Shown here one piece after another: positions 45,562-55,624 of a stretch of DNA of 64,000 bases. This DNA comes from an uncultured Lachnospiraceae bacterium (GTDB lineage: Bacteria; Bacillota; Clostridia; Lachnospirales; Lachnospiraceae). The stretch covers positions 496,001 through 560,000 of the forward strand of contig CAKXYI010000001.1 in the NCBI GenBank assembly GCA_934899185.1, written 5' to 3'. The position numbers and the translations under genes were made by a program. How positions within the stretch are numbered: the stretch's first letter is position 1; the number at the start of each line of letters is the position of its first letter. The notes beneath the pieces were generated by a model that was not told the origin of the DNA, ran no database searches, and saw only the letters and a program-made list of their open reading frames with translations.

Positions 45562-45590
45562 CAAAAAGCAAGGACTGTGCCTTGCTTTTG
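45562..45590 (-). terminator. Terminator after the PrsA-like gene
   Basis: GCAAGG-ACTGTG-CCTTGC flanked by A and T runs; on minus TTTTTGCC follows. It lies 10 bases after the foldase stop. Confidence 0.75.
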
Positions 45591-45597
45591 CCTGTCA

Positions 45598-46617
45598 TTA
45601 TTCTGCCGTTGTGTCTGCTGCCGCTACCTTTTCAAAGAAAGTATCGAACTGTACCTTCTTCCATTGCTTCTTATCGGTCGTCCAAGTAATTTCTTTTTTC
45701 CAGCCCTTCAGGACAGACTCTAAATAATCATTGCGTTTTTCTTCCTCAAGCGTTGTCATCGCTTTTTGGGTTGCTTCTTCATCATACGCACTATCTAAGC
45801 GGATGACATAATAACCATCGTTTCCTACATCTACAACAGATGAGATCTGTCCCTCGGAAAGAGCATCTGCAGCTGCGATCACGGCTTTATCCAAAGAAGT
45901 ATCATCCTTTCCATAGGATGCTGTCTTGATGGTCGCGCCCGCTGCCTTTCCGTCTGTCTCCAGATCGGTCGAAGTCGTAAGAGCTTCTGCCTTTGCCTTT
46001 AATTCCTTTTTCTGGGCATCAGTATAATAACCGGTATTGCCTGAGGAATCTGTATATGTCACGGATCCGAAATAAGCATAAGTGATCGTGCGCTGTGCAG
46101 CCTCCTCCTCGGTCACTGTCACATCTGCCGACTCCTTGATGGCATCGGATACCTTGGAAGCGATCGTCTGATTGGTCAGATACTTTTCTACGATCTCCTC
46201 AGTCGCTGTCATAGCATCCAGTGTATCTTCCGAATTGTTCTTGATAAATGCCTTGGCTGCCTTTTTGATGGACTTTTTCTCATCATCGGAAAGAGTCACA
46301 TCATAATCAGAGGCATGCTGTTCCAAAAGGTAATCTTCTTTCATGGACTTCATGACGTTTTTCTTGACGTTATCCTCAAGCGTCGCGCCGTCTTCTTCCT
46401 TTGTCCACATATCCGTGCCCATATACTGTAAATATGTGGCATCATACAAGGACTGTGTATATCGGGCAACGAAATTGCCATAGCCCAGTGATATGCTGTC
46501 CTCTCCTTTATTGATATTTACAAGTGTTGCATCTGCATTCAGACCGCATCCGGAAAGCAGGGTTGCTCCCGCAAGCGTAAGTGTCAATGCAGTAGCAAGA
46601 ATATTTCTTTTTTTCAT
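45598..46617 (-). CDS. PrsA-like foldase lipoprotein (peptidyl-prolyl isomerase)
   Basis: A 339-residue lipoprotein. The signal peptide ends in the lipobox LLSGC (Cys about 24). Residues 30-190 form a SurA/PrsA N-terminal helical domain with Lys/Asp/Glu-rich helices. The parvulin-like part is compact: KKELKAKAEALTT and ISSVVDVGNDGYYVIRLDS resemble the PPIase end pattern, but the middle is shortened, so isomerase activity is doubtful. It should help fold exported proteins outside the membrane. It follows mfd, the common clostridial order pth-mfd-prsA, and has its own promoter. Confidence 0.85.
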   Translation of the reverse strand: MKKRNILATALTLTLAGATLLSGCGLNADATLVNINKGEDSISLGYGNFVARYTQSLYDATYLQYMGTDMWTKEEDGATLEDNVKKNVMKSMKEDYLLEQHASDYDVTLSDDEKKSIKKAAKAFIKNNSEDTLDAMTATEEIVEKYLTNQTIASKVSDAIKESADVTVTEEEAAQRTITYAYFGSVTYTDSSGNTGYYTDAQKKELKAKAEALTTSTDLETDGKAAGATIKTASYGKDDTSLDKAVIAAADALSEGQISSVVDVGNDGYYVIRLDSAYDEEATQKAMTTLEEEKRNDYLESVLKGWKKEITWTTDKKQWKKVQFDTFFEKVAAADTTAE

Positions 46618-46653
46618 ACTGACTTTATCTCCTTGTTTTCGGCTTACCCTGCT

Positions 46654-46682
46654 ATTATAGCTATTTTACAGGTAAGGGGCAA
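46654..46682 (-). promoter_or_regulatory. Promoter of the PrsA-like gene
   Basis: TTGCCC, 17-base spacer, TATAAT, 37 bases before the foldase start. Confidence 0.65.
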
Positions 46683-46711
46683 CCTCTAAACCTTTGAATA
46701 TTTTGTGTTGT

Positions 46712-49700
46712 CTAATTCTCCGGTTTTTGCTTTAATGCCAGGCCCTGCAATTCTTTTACAAATGTCATGACCAGATCCGGCAGATCCTTAGGCTTAATCC
46801 TTGAATTTTTCTTGTAAAAATAATGGAAAGCAGGGTATTTTGCATCCGCCGTAAAGGTCACATAAGGTTTATTTTTCTCAATGACCGCCGGGATCCCGCT
46901 GGCATCGATCGCCGCGCGTTCAAAAAGGGTAAAAATGATCTCCTCCGGTCTTTGTACGATATCTGTGACAAATGCCTTGTGGGCCTCCATACGGAGCATG
47001 GCGATGAACAAAAGATTTTGCACAGACCGAGACGGTTCTCCGAAACGGTCTATCAACTCATCTAACATCTCATCGCGTCCTTCCTCAGAATCGATGAGTG
47101 CGATCCTCTTATAAAGATCCAGTCGCTGTTCCTCGCTGGCAACATATGTCTCAGGCAGATAAGCATCGATATCCAGATCGATCGTAGTATCAAAGTGTTC
47201 TTCCACCATGCCGCCTTTTTCTTTTTTCACTGCCTCGCCCAGCATCTTGCAGTAAAGGTCGTAACCGACCGCCGCCATGTGTCCGTGCTGTTCCTGCCCC
47301 AGAAGGTTTCCTGCCCCGCGGATCTCCAGATCACGCATAGCGATCTTGAAGCCACTTCCCAGATCCGTAAATTCCTTGATGGCAGCCAGACGTTTCTCTG
47401 CCACTTCTTTTAACATTTTGTCCCTTTTATACATCAAAAATGCGTAGGCACTCCGATTGCTTCTCCCCACACGCCCGCGCAACTGATACAACTGGGACAG
47501 TCCCAACTGGTCGGCATCATGGATGATGATGGTGTTGACATTGGAGATATCCAGTCCAATCTCTATGATAGTCGTTGACACCAGCACATCGATCTCCTGG
47601 TTGATAAAACCATACATGATCTTTTCCAGACGGCTCTCCGTCATCTTGCCATGCGCATATGCCACATTGGCTTCCGGCACCAGTTCCTCGATCTTTGCCG
47701 CGACATCCGCGATCTGCTTTACCCGATTAAAGACATAGTAGACCTGTCCGCCACGCGCCATTTCGCGGACGATGGCTTCCCGGATCATTTCTTCATTGTA
47801 TTCAAAAACAAAAGTCTGGATGGGCTGACGCTCCATAGGTGCTTCTTCTAAGACGCTCATATCCCGAATGCCGATCAGGCTCATATGCAGGGTTCGTGGG
47901 ATCGGTGTCGCTGATAAGGAGAGCACGTCAACCGTCTTTTTCATCTGCTTGATCTGCTCTTTGTGGTTGACACCAAAACGCTGTTCCTCGTCAATGATCA
48001 GAAGCCCCAGATCCTTATAGGAAACATCTTTGGAAAGCAGTCGATGGGTTCCGATCGCGATATCGATCTGTCCGGTCTTTAGACCCTCGATCGTCTTTTT
48101 CTGTTCTGCTGCGCCGACAAAGCGGCAAAGCAGCCCGACATTGACCGGATAATGAGACATACGCTTTAAAAAGGTATTGTAATGCTGCTGTGCCAGAATG
48201 GTGGTCGGCACCAGATAAACGACCTGCTTGCCGTCCTGCACTGCCTTAAAGGCTGCACGGATAGCGATCTCCGTCTTGCCATAGCCGACATCCCCACAGA
48301 TCAGACGATCCATGATCTTATTGCTCATCATGTCCTGCTTGACTGCCGCAATCGCCTCCAACTGTCCATCAGTCTCCTCGTATGGGAAAGTTTCCTCAAA
48401 TTCCTGCTGCCAGACCGTATCCGGTCCATAGACATAGCCCTGATTTTGCTCGCGCAAGGCGTAAAGATCCACCAGTTCCTTGGCAACAACGCCGACTGCA
48501 GCACGCACACGATTTTTGGTGTTGACCCAGTCCTGGGTTCCCAGTGTATTTAATTTTGGCTTTTTGCCATCCTGACTGCCGTATTTTTGAATAGCATCCA
48601 ACTGGGTCGCCGGAATATAGAGATTTCCACCTTTGGCATAAGAAATCTTGATATAGTCCTTGACGACCTTATCCACTTCGATCTTTTCAAATCCCTGATA
48701 TATCCCCAGACCATGATTCTCATGGACAACATAGTCCCCAACCGTCAGATCTGACAGACCGGCGATCTGTTCGCCCTCATATTTGCGGGTTTTCTTCTTT
48801 TTCCGACGTGCCCTGCTGCCAAAAATATCCTGCTCCGACAAAATAACAAAAGATGACTCCGGGAACTCATAGCCCCGCGCCAGATTTCCAACCGACACCA
48901 TGATCTCTCCCGGATAGATCTCATGATCGTAGTCTTCCGAGAAAAAGGCATTCAGATCCTGATCCATGAGGTTTTCCGCCAGATGATTACCGCGGGTGCG
49001 TGATGGGCTGAGCAAAAGGATACGATATTTACGGTCCTTAAATCTTTTCAGATCTTTAACCAGAAGTTCAAACTGATTGTTGTAGGCACCCACTGAGACC
49101 GCACGCACGCCGGTATGGCCTGCAATGGAAAGCAGTCCCTCGCGGCTATCCAAAGTCGATAAGACCAGCCCCGGATGTTTTTGCAGCATAGCAAAGACAC
49201 TCTTGGTGGTCAGCAGCATTTCCAGTTGTCCCGGCAGGCAGTAGCCCTTTTCCAGGCGACTGGTCATACTGTCCGAAAATTCCTGTTCAATGACCTTTCC
49301 CTTTTCATCCAAATGCACCAGTTCATCCAAAAAGACCAGGGTCTCTGCCGGAAAATAGGAAAGCAGGCTTTCCGTCTGTTCTACAAAATAATTCAGGTGG
49401 GTCTCCAAGCCCAGTCCCAAGCCCCACTCTCTGGTCTCAGTCGCAAGTTGTTCGATACTGGTCTTAATGCGGTGCGCTTCTTCCGTGCGCATTTCGCTGC
49501 GATACTTCTGATACAGTTCTTCCGCATCTGCCTCCATGCGCTTTAAACCGCTCTCGATCTCCTCCGGGGTCAGCACAAGTTCCATCGCCGGATAGACTGT
49601 CACATGTTCTACGGAGTCGATGGACTTTTGCGTTGTGACATCAAAATAACGGAACGAATCGATCTCATCACCCCACAACTCCATACGGATGGGATGCTCC

Positions 49701-50254
49701 TCCGTCAAAGGAAAAATATCCACGATCCCTCCACGCACAGCAAATTCTCCCGGATGTTCCACCTGGGTTACATTTTCATAGCCCAGCATGACCAACTTTC
49801 TACGCATTTCTTCCAGATCCACCGTCTCTTCCAGATCAATGGTGAAAATCCCCCTCTCATAAGAGGAAAGTGGCGGCACGCGGTTCATCAGGGCATCCAT
49901 GGTCGTAACGACTGTGACCGGTCTATGCTCAATGAGTGCCTGTACGACAGAAAGACGCTCTCTGGTAAGAGCGTTGCTGTGAATGTCTGACTGATAAAAG
50001 AGCAGGTCTCTTGCCGGATAATACAGGGTATTATCATCAAAAAACTGATAACCCTCATAGATCTGCTTTGCCCGCATCTCATCGAAAGTAACGATCAGTT
50101 TGATCGGCACATCATATCCGATACCATAGATCAGATGTGGTTTCAGACTGTCGATCAATCCTGACACCTCATAGATGCGCTTGTCTTTTTTGAGACGTTC
50201 CCGCAATTCTTCGATCTGCGGCATCTCCTCAAATGGTTTTAAAAATGTTTTCAT
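46712..50254 (-). CDS. mfd: Transcription-repair coupling factor Mfd
   Basis: A 1180-residue SF2 translocase that removes stalled RNA polymerase and recruits UvrA. The N-terminal UvrB-like module has [23 protein letters not shown] near residue 80. The RNA-polymerase-interacting domain is near 495 ([19 protein letters not shown]). The helicase motor has [20 protein letters not shown] (near 655), [12 protein letters not shown] (near 755), [21 protein letters not shown] and [19 protein letters not shown] (near 910). The C-terminal TRCF domain (about 1010-1150) closes it. Length is normal. It overlaps the pth stop by 4 bases (ATGA). Confidence 0.97.
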   Translation of the reverse strand: MKTFLKPFEEMPQIEELRERLKKDKRIYEVSGLIDSLKPHLIYGIGYDVPIKLIVTFDEMRAKQIYEGYQFFDDNTLYYPARDLLFYQSDIHSNALTRERLSVVQALIEHRPVTVVTTMDALMNRVPPLSSYERGIFTIDLEETVDLEEMRRKLVMLGYENVTQVEHPGEFAVRGGIVDIFPLTEEHPIRMELWGDEIDSFRYFDVTTQKSIDSVEHVTVYPAMELVLTPEEIESGLKRMEADAEELYQKYRSEMRTEEAHRIKTSIEQLATETREWGLGLGLETHLNYFVEQTESLLSYFPAETLVFLDELVHLDEKGKVIEQEFSDSMTSRLEKGYCLPGQLEMLLTTKSVFAMLQKHPGLVLSTLDSREGLLSIAGHTGVRAVSVGAYNNQFELLVKDLKRFKDRKYRILLLSPSRTRGNHLAENLMDQDLNAFFSEDYDHEIYPGEIMVSVGNLARGYEFPESSFVILSEQDIFGSRARRKKKKTRKYEGEQIAGLSDLTVGDYVVHENHGLGIYQGFEKIEVDKVVKDYIKISYAKGGNLYIPATQLDAIQKYGSQDGKKPKLNTLGTQDWVNTKNRVRAAVGVVAKELVDLYALREQNQGYVYGPDTVWQQEFEETFPYEETDGQLEAIAAVKQDMMSNKIMDRLICGDVGYGKTEIAIRAAFKAVQDGKQVVYLVPTTILAQQHYNTFLKRMSHYPVNVGLLCRFVGAAEQKKTIEGLKTGQIDIAIGTHRLLSKDVSYKDLGLLIIDEEQRFGVNHKEQIKQMKKTVDVLSLSATPIPRTLHMSLIGIRDMSVLEEAPMERQPIQTFVFEYNEEMIREAIVREMARGGQVYYVFNRVKQIADVAAKIEELVPEANVAYAHGKMTESRLEKIMYGFINQEIDVLVSTTIIEIGLDISNVNTIIIHDADQLGLSQLYQLRGRVGRSNRSAYAFLMYKRDKMLKEVAEKRLAAIKEFTDLGSGFKIAMRDLEIRGAGNLLGQEQHGHMAAVGYDLYCKMLGEAVKKEKGGMVEEHFDTTIDLDIDAYLPETYVASEEQRLDLYKRIALIDSEEGRDEMLDELIDRFGEPSRSVQNLLFIAMLRMEAHKAFVTDIVQRPEEIIFTLFERAAIDASGIPAVIEKNKPYVTFTADAKYPAFHYFYKKNSRIKPKDLPDLVMTFVKELQGLALKQKPEN

Positions 50255-50829
50255 GATACTTCCACTTTTCCATTATAACGGCTCATCGCCTTATCCACGT
50301 CTTCTGACAAGATACAGTCGATCGCCTGCGCCGCACGCTCATAAGACAGTTCCACCAGCCGTCTGTCCTCCGGTGCGAAACGTCCCAGCACATGCGCGAT
50401 CATATCTCCATTTGGCGGCAACTTTCCTACACCGATGCGCACGCGCATAAATTCCTCCGTGTGACAGTGCGCGATGATATTCTTCAAGCCGTTGTGCCCG
50501 CCTGCACTTCCCTTTTTGCGGATACGCAATGTGCCCGGGTCCAGTGCCACGTCATCTGAGATTACGATCAGATCCTGCGCCGGATCCAACTTATAAAAAT
50601 GCAGGATATCTCCCACACTCTCGCCACTCAAGTTCATAAAGGTCTGCGGTTTGACCAGAATGACCGCCTGTCCTGCGATCCTGCCCTTCCCGATCAGCGC
50701 TTTGTGTTTTCGTTCCGTCACAGAAATACCATTCTGTTCTGCCAATAAGTCTATGACATCAAAGCCAACATTATGTCTGGTTCTGGCATATTTATCTCCC
50801 GGATTTCCCAATCCAACAATTACATACAT
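50251..50829 (-). CDS. pth: Peptidyl-tRNA hydrolase
   Basis: A 192-residue enzyme that frees tRNA from dropped-off peptidyl-tRNA. GLGNPGDKYARTRHNVGF (residues 6-23) contains the catalytic His and the substrate Asn; KPQTFMNLSGESV near 65 and DDVALDPGTLRIRKKGSAGGHNGLKNI near 95 are the other signatures. I start it at 50829 (MYVIVGLGN), where GAGG lies about 9 bases before the ATG; the earlier ATG at 50859 falls into the direct repeat described upstream and adds residues no Pth has. It is the first gene of pth-mfd, and the restriction-modification island lies right before it. Confidence 0.96.
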   Translation of the reverse strand: MYVIVGLGNPGDKYARTRHNVGFDVIDLLAEQNGISVTERKHKALIGKGRIAGQAVILVKPQTFMNLSGESVGDILHFYKLDPAQDLIVISDDVALDPGTLRIRKKGSAGGHNGLKNIIAHCHTEEFMRVRIGVGKLPPNGDMIAHVLGRFAPEDRRLVELSYERAAQAIDCILSEDVDKAMSRYNGKVEVS

Positions 50830-50850
50830 ATGATCATCCTCATTTCCTGT

Positions 50851-50893
50851 AATAAACATATCTCATTTAATCAAAACAAATCTGATTCTCTAT
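50851..50893. repeat. Direct repeat, copy 1 (upstream of pth)
   Basis: Begins AATAAACATATCTCATTTAA and ends ACAAATCTGATTCTCTAT. It matches copy 2 at 51140-51178 with one substitution and one 4-base gap, 289 bases apart. Confidence 0.8.
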
Positions 50894-51139
50894 CAATCAT
50901 CATTGTATCTGTTCATATGGCTGTGTTTTATAACGAGTTTTAATTGAGTTTTTTTAGACTCCACTCAATCATTTTTTCAGCGTATTTATTACTCCAGTAC
51001 TTGCCATTAAAAGTAATTGAGTTTTCTATTGAGTTTTATTTTACCCAAAACTCAATTATCACTCAATCCATCAAATATAACATATCTAGCCGCCGGTCCT
51101 TTGCCATTTAAGTTAATTAACTTCTCACTTCTCATCTTA

Positions 51140-51178
51140 AATAAACATATTTCATTTAAAACAAATCTGATTCTCTAT
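51140..51178. repeat. Direct repeat, copy 2
   Basis: Begins AATAAACATATTTCATTTAA and ends ACAAATCTGATTCTCTAT; see copy 1. It overlaps the end of the broken minus-strand frame. Confidence 0.8.
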
Positions 51179-51398
51179 GACATATAATTCTGCCTCAACT
51201 TGGGGCAGAATTTCTCCAAACATAGTCAAACGTAGTAACTCTTCATATATCTATGACTTGTTGTGGAGAAGCCCTTGCTCCTGAAAACAATTTCTTTAAC
51301 TCTTCGATTAAGGTATCAAAAAAACACTTTCCCATTTTCTCCCCGTCTGCATCTCGACAATATTTCTGCCCAGCAACCGGTAAAACCTGAGCATCATA
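51152..51398 (-). pseudogene. Remnant of an unknown gene, frameshifted
   Basis: Two overlapping minus-strand frames read like one protein end broken by a single shift near 51245. The first (51243-51398) gives VLPVAGQKYCRDADGEKMGK and later FSGARASPQQVIDI; the second (51152-51250) goes on IYEELLRLTMFGEILPQVEA and ends ENQICFK. Neither frame has a start codon. Composition is protein-like, but I do not recognise the family, and the stretch also contains a perfect hairpin, so it may be a non-coding repeat instead. Confidence 0.35.
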
Positions 51399-51618
51399 TC
51401 ATTTACTTCAACTTCCTCCTATGCGCGTAGTACCCGCCCAAAAATCAAAACCTATCCTGCAATATAATTTTCCTTTTCATAGAAAGTAACTATTATCTTG
51501 AAGACTGTTTTTCCTTCAATGCTTCTATTTTTACAATATATGAATTGCCCTTATCTCGATATGCCGGCTTTGTTTTCTTCAAATTTTACGGAATGTAAAT
51601 GCCTCATCATATCGCTTT

Positions 51619-52845
51619 TTATTCTGTAAGTTTTCTAAAATCTTCCAATGACGATTCTATGATATCCGCTAGATTTGCAATTTCTAATTCATTATGCCTT
51701 ACATACTCTGTTATCAAATATTTGGTATCCAGCAAAATTCCTAAAACATACATATAGTTAGGTGAGTCTTTTCCATAATTTTCCCAATCAACTTTACCAA
51801 CGCTGACAAACTTTATTCTATCCTCACTCCGAGAGTCAAATGGCATTATAAACGCATTGAAAACCTCATTAACGTCAACCTCATCAAATTGCTCAGCAAT
51901 ATGTTTTCCATATGTAATTTGCTTTTGAATTGATGAGGTCGCAGGTAGATCATTTACCACCCCTGTTAGACCATATTGATAATATTTTGCATCTAATACA
52001 TATATTTTTCCTAAATACTTCATTATTGTATCGGGTTCTAATGCACTACTACGTTCAACCTTTCCATTTTTAACAGTATACCACGCTGCATGCGGAAAAT
52101 ACTTTTTCTTGTCAGTCTCTCCAAAAACAAAATCAATAAGCCGTTCCCATATTGGATCAAATCTATTAACGCCAACTGCAATATTATTTACATTGATATC
52201 ATCATCATATTCTTTGATAATATTTATCATACTTTGAAACAGTTTTTTCTTTTGATCATTATAAGTATCGTTCAGCGCTTGAATCAATGTTTCCAAAAAC
52301 ATTTTCTTATTAAAGGATATTTCCGGTTTTTCTGGAAGATGATCCCGTTCAAAAAACAACCATCCGAACCTCAAAAAACAGATATATACACAATATTTAT
52401 GAATCTTAGATATTAGGTTATTGCTATTAATTCTGTTTGTTTTAACCTGAAAATCTATGTACACTACATTTCCATTGTCCATTTGCACTGTTTCTTGTTG
52501 AATTGTCCGTTTCCAATTAATTTTTCCTCGTTGAGAAGATACATATCTTATTTCTCGTTCCGTATAGTATCCATGATTCAAAAAATCTTGAATAATATAC
52601 TGATACGAAGATATCGGCAACGAAGTATCAATATCTTTATTGCAATTACTATTGTTTCCTTCTATGTGATCCGTAAATCTTTGAAGAACCGCAATCAGTT
52701 TAAATATATCTCTACGACATTCCTTATCTTCATCGGAAATATGATATCCGTGTGGAAAAACAACCTCAGGTAAGCCTTCAACAAATCTTATACCAACAAA
52801 GTGATCTGCTGTTTCACTACTTGTCTTACAATATTTTCTTAACAT
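51619..52845 (-). CDS. LlaJI/McrC-like restriction endonuclease subunit
   Basis: A 408-residue protein. The C-terminal half carries a PD-(D/E)xK-type nuclease pattern: EPDTIMKYLGKIYVLDAKYYQ near residues 273-292, where Asp and then DAK give the metal site. The N-terminal half has HYxxDEDK-like segments and many aromatic/Lys residues. This agrees with the LlaJI-type (R2)/McrC group, the nuclease that works with an McrB-like motor. It follows the motor gene by 20 bases. AT-rich with codon use unlike pth or spoVG next to it, which points to horizontal arrival. It should cut DNA that the island's methyltransferase has not marked. Confidence 0.8.
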   Translation of the reverse strand: MLRKYCKTSSETADHFVGIRFVEGLPEVVFPHGYHISDEDKECRRDIFKLIAVLQRFTDHIEGNNSNCNKDIDTSLPISSYQYIIQDFLNHGYYTEREIRYVSSQRGKINWKRTIQQETVQMDNGNVVYIDFQVKTNRINSNNLISKIHKYCVYICFLRFGWLFFERDHLPEKPEISFNKKMFLETLIQALNDTYNDQKKKLFQSMINIIKEYDDDINVNNIAVGVNRFDPIWERLIDFVFGETDKKKYFPHAAWYTVKNGKVERSSALEPDTIMKYLGKIYVLDAKYYQYGLTGVVNDLPATSSIQKQITYGKHIAEQFDEVDVNEVFNAFIMPFDSRSEDRIKFVSVGKVDWENYGKDSPNYMYVLGILLDTKYLITEYVRHNELEIANLADIIESSLEDFRKLTE

Positions 52846-52865
52846 TTTATATCCTTAGTTTCATG

Positions 52866-54374
52866 TCAATCTTTCAGCCTTGCATTAACTACTGCATTTG
52901 TAGCATCAAAAATTGTTTTAAACTTAACGTTATCTGCAAATACATCGAATTCTTTTTCCTTAAATCCAGTGAGTAAATCATCCAACGTTTTGTACTCACT
53001 TTTAAATATCTTCTCATGATCATACTTAAATGCATCATTCCACAGATACATTAATATTTTTTCACTAAAATATTCTCGGTTTTTCAATTCTTGTATTTTT
53101 ATAAAATATGCTCCCAAACGCTTATCTTCACTTCCAAGATTGCCCTCTCCGCATTTGATAATAAGTGGATTTATTGTATTTAAAAATGTTGCCCACGTAA
53201 CATCACTATCACAAATGGTATCTCCTGCAAATGAGCACTTTTCTACTTCACTAACAACATTTCTCATTCTCCATCTACGCTTAAACGCAGTATCAAGGGT
53301 AAATACATTTTGATCGGCAGTATTCATTGTTGCAAGAATAAAGAGATTACTTGGAATCTTTACCATTACAGACTCATCGCCATAAACCTCTCTTGCAATG
53401 TCAGCATTATTTATTCCATATTCACTTACACCATCGCTACGATCCAATAGTTGGAATACTTCTCCAAAAATAGCTGGTGCATTACCTCTATTTAATTCTT
53501 CAATGACAAGATAGTAATTATGGGTTGAATCCTGTGCTTTTTTCAAAATACGTGTAAATGGTCCCGGAACAAATGGATATGAAATATGTCCATCTATATT
53601 TTCAGGCAATATCTGCCCAACAAAGTCTGAATATGTATAATCAGGATGAAAAACTACCCTTTCCATGTATAACTCATCATCACAGTATTCCCTCTTGATC
53701 AAATGACTTTTTCCCGATCCAGGAACTCCGTAAAAAATTATATTATCGCCTATTTTTACATCCTCTGATGTTGCCATCTCATCCGAATCATAATACTCAT
53801 CCCACGCAGCATGAAGATCTGCTGCATCAATATATTCTTCGCTGTTATCCTTATTTATAATCGTAGTTTTTAATACCAACTGGTCCTGATCAATTACACT
53901 AATATCAGATACAAACCAACATGCTTTGTCAGCCAGGCCAAGTTGACTATGAACTTTATCAATGAAATCATTATTTGTTATGACTATTCCATCAATTTCG
54001 TATTGATTGTCTGGACCATATTTTAATTTCAAGCGTCCCTTGTGCGATTCAGAATCGTCTTTTACAACAACCAAAATAAATTGACCACCATAAATTTCTT
54101 TGTCATTAATAAAGACTTTGTCAAACACGGCAGAAATAACTAACCCCGAATTATCGGCTTCTCCATTTACGATTGCTCCTCCCTTACCTTTTTTATAACT
54201 AATCGTCTTAGGCGGAACAGCCTTATAAACAAGTCCCTTTATTAACTCATTTATTGTTTCTTTGTTGTTAATTTTATATCCTTTTCCTTGACCTAATGAT
54301 GTCTCCCAAGCAGGCGTAGCAGTGCCGTTCTTCAAACTATATCCAAACGCTAATGACTTAAAATCTAATCTCAT
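52866..54374 (-). CDS. McrB-like AAA+ GTPase (restriction motor subunit)
   Basis: A 502-residue protein. Residues 1-190 are a DNA-binding/recognition part without a name I can give. The AAA+ motor has Walker A FYGVPGSGKSHLI near residue 228, Walker B LVIEELNRGNAPAIFGEVFQLLDRSD near 290 and ILATMNTADQNVFTLDTAFKRRWRM near 350. The word MNTAD is the GTP-specificity motif known from E. coli McrB. Such motors translocate DNA and trigger the McrC-like nuclease. I start it at 54374, whose ATG overlaps the methyltransferase stop (ATGA); the ATG at 54389 lies inside that gene. Equivalent to LlaJI.R1/YdiS. Confidence 0.85.
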   Translation of the reverse strand: MRLDFKSLAFGYSLKNGTATPAWETSLGQGKGYKINNKETINELIKGLVYKAVPPKTISYKKGKGGAIVNGEADNSGLVISAVFDKVFINDKEIYGGQFILVVVKDDSESHKGRLKLKYGPDNQYEIDGIVITNNDFIDKVHSQLGLADKACWFVSDISVIDQDQLVLKTTIINKDNSEEYIDAADLHAAWDEYYDSDEMATSEDVKIGDNIIFYGVPGSGKSHLIKREYCDDELYMERVVFHPDYTYSDFVGQILPENIDGHISYPFVPGPFTRILKKAQDSTHNYYLVIEELNRGNAPAIFGEVFQLLDRSDGVSEYGINNADIAREVYGDESVMVKIPSNLFILATMNTADQNVFTLDTAFKRRWRMRNVVSEVEKCSFAGDTICDSDVTWATFLNTINPLIIKCGEGNLGSEDKRLGAYFIKIQELKNREYFSEKILMYLWNDAFKYDHEKIFKSEYKTLDDLLTGFKEKEFDVFADNVKFKTIFDATNAVVNARLKD

Positions 54375-55369
54375 GATAATTGCCCCCATATATGTTTTAA
54401 TAAAATGCCAACAATATTAACATCCCAACCATTAGCCGCTCTTTTCGAAAGTTGGGTATATGATTGTCCTGCAAAATCTATCTCACCATCTTTAAACCCC
54501 ATTAATCTAAACTGTTCTGGCACCGAATACTTCCTCACAACCTCTGTTCCATCTGGCAAAGTAGGCTCTACCATACGCATTTTGTTATGTTCAGGTGCTA
54601 AAATAGTAATACTAAGTCCATCATCACGTATTTTTTTGTTATATAAATCAAAACATGAGTATTCAGAAACCACAAAAGACTCTATACCATAAAAATCTTT
54701 TATTCTTTGTATCTGCTGTTGCGATAAATATAACGATTTATCCGGCTTTTTATCTACGAAATCTTTTAATTTCAATCCATTATCTATTGTTGGTGGAACC
54801 ATCGAAAAGCCTTCTGGTAGCCCTCCTAACCTAGCAAACATCCATAACCTCTCTCTATTTTGAGGAATCCCATAATCCTTTGTATTTAAAATTGCATACT
54901 TTAAATCGCCATACCCAAGTTCTTTTAATGCAGTCTTCAATGTGTTAAAGGTTGCTTCAAAACGTTTTGTAGCCAACCCCTTTACGTTTTCCATTAGAAT
55001 ATATTTGGGGCGTTTCACCTCACAAATACGAATTATGTCATACATCAGAGTTCCTCTTCCATATTGATCCTTCTCTCCTTGTTGCATTCCAACTTGTGAA
55101 AAAGGTTGGCATGGAAATCCCCCGGTAAATAAATCAAAATCCGGTAAATCTTCTGGATTTATCTGGGTTATATCCCCCCAATTTTTTATTGTCTGCCCAT
55201 TCAAGTCCTTATGATTCGCATCATATAAAGCAGATGCAAACTTATCGAATTCAGAGTATCCTACAACTTCAAAATCTATTCCAGCTCTAGCGAGTCCAAA
55301 AGTCGCTCCACCATATCCAGCAAATCCTTCAAATACTCTTATCTTCTCATGCTGCTTAAGTATGTTCAT
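54371..55369 (-). CDS. DNA (cytosine-5) methyltransferase
   Basis: A 332-residue C5-cytosine methyltransferase. Motif I is FEGFAGYGGATFGLARAG near residue 14, motif IV GGFPCQPFSQVG near 84 with the catalytic Cys, motif VI ILMENVKGL near 125 and motif VIII IPQNRERLWMFARL near 168. The target-recognition region lies at about 190-270. The closing motif X reads NGWDVNIV in place of the usual GNSV. It protects the host sites of this restriction-modification set. It lies between the regulator gene and the McrB-like gene, with which it overlaps by 4 bases. The recognition site cannot be read from the protein. Confidence 0.93.
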   Translation of the reverse strand: MNILKQHEKIRVFEGFAGYGGATFGLARAGIDFEVVGYSEFDKFASALYDANHKDLNGQTIKNWGDITQINPEDLPDFDLFTGGFPCQPFSQVGMQQGEKDQYGRGTLMYDIIRICEVKRPKYILMENVKGLATKRFEATFNTLKTALKELGYGDLKYAILNTKDYGIPQNRERLWMFARLGGLPEGFSMVPPTIDNGLKLKDFVDKKPDKSLYLSQQQIQRIKDFYGIESFVVSEYSCFDLYNKKIRDDGLSITILAPEHNKMRMVEPTLPDGTEVVRKYSVPEQFRLMGFKDGEIDFAGQSYTQLSKRAANGWDVNIVGILLKHIWGQLS

Positions 55370-55399
55370 TATTCTATCCGTCCTTTTAGTTGTTTTAAG

Positions 55400-55624
55400 T
55401 TATTCTTTTATCGTGAACTCAAACCATTCTTTTTCAATATTTTCATATGGCAAATTATGCCTTGCGCAAAAATCTTTTATGTTCTTCATAGCGGTAAGAT
55501 TTGGTTTTACTTTGCCTGTTTCCCATCTGTTTATAGTAGATACAGAAACGTTTAATTCTTTTGCAAATGCCTCTTGTGACAGAAAAGCCTTTTGTCTTGT
55601 AATCTTTATTGCTTCGGGTAGCAT
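55400..55624 (-). CDS. XRE-family small regulator (probable controller protein)
   Basis: A 74-residue helix-turn-helix protein. AIKITRQKAFLSQEAFAKEL and VSVSTINRWETGKVKPN are the typical helices 1-4 of the Cro/C1 fold, and the C-terminal FCARHNLPYENIEKEW is short. It heads the methyltransferase-McrB-McrC set on the same strand, 30 bases before the methyltransferase, the usual place of a controller (C) protein that delays nuclease expression after entry into a new host. A TATAAT stands so close to the ATG that the message may start within the AGGAGG site and be almost leaderless, a trait known from C-protein genes. Confidence 0.85.
   Translation of the reverse strand: MLPEAIKITRQKAFLSQEAFAKELNVSVSTINRWETGKVKPNLTAMKNIKDFCARHNLPYENIEKEWFEFTIKE

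Larger units (their letters stand above)
50830..51618. other. 789-base AT-rich gap holding direct repeats, hairpins and decayed coding sequence
   Basis: This is the left flank of the restriction-modification island. It holds: the two copies of a 39-43 bp direct repeat (50851-50893 and 51140-51178); six copies of TTGAGT/ACTCAA in both orientations between 50944 and 51066, able to form several hairpins; a perfect hairpin AATTCTGCC / GGCAGAATT at 51186-51212; and protein-like frames broken by a frameshift at 51152-51398. 51399-51618 shows nothing clear beyond AT-rich sequence. The pth promoter must also lie in the first part. Confidence 0.6.

Noticed and set aside
50830..50859. Ten extra residues at the start of pth
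   Set aside because: They fall in the direct repeat and are unlike any peptidyl-tRNA hydrolase; the ATG at 50829 begins with the conserved MYVIVGLGN.
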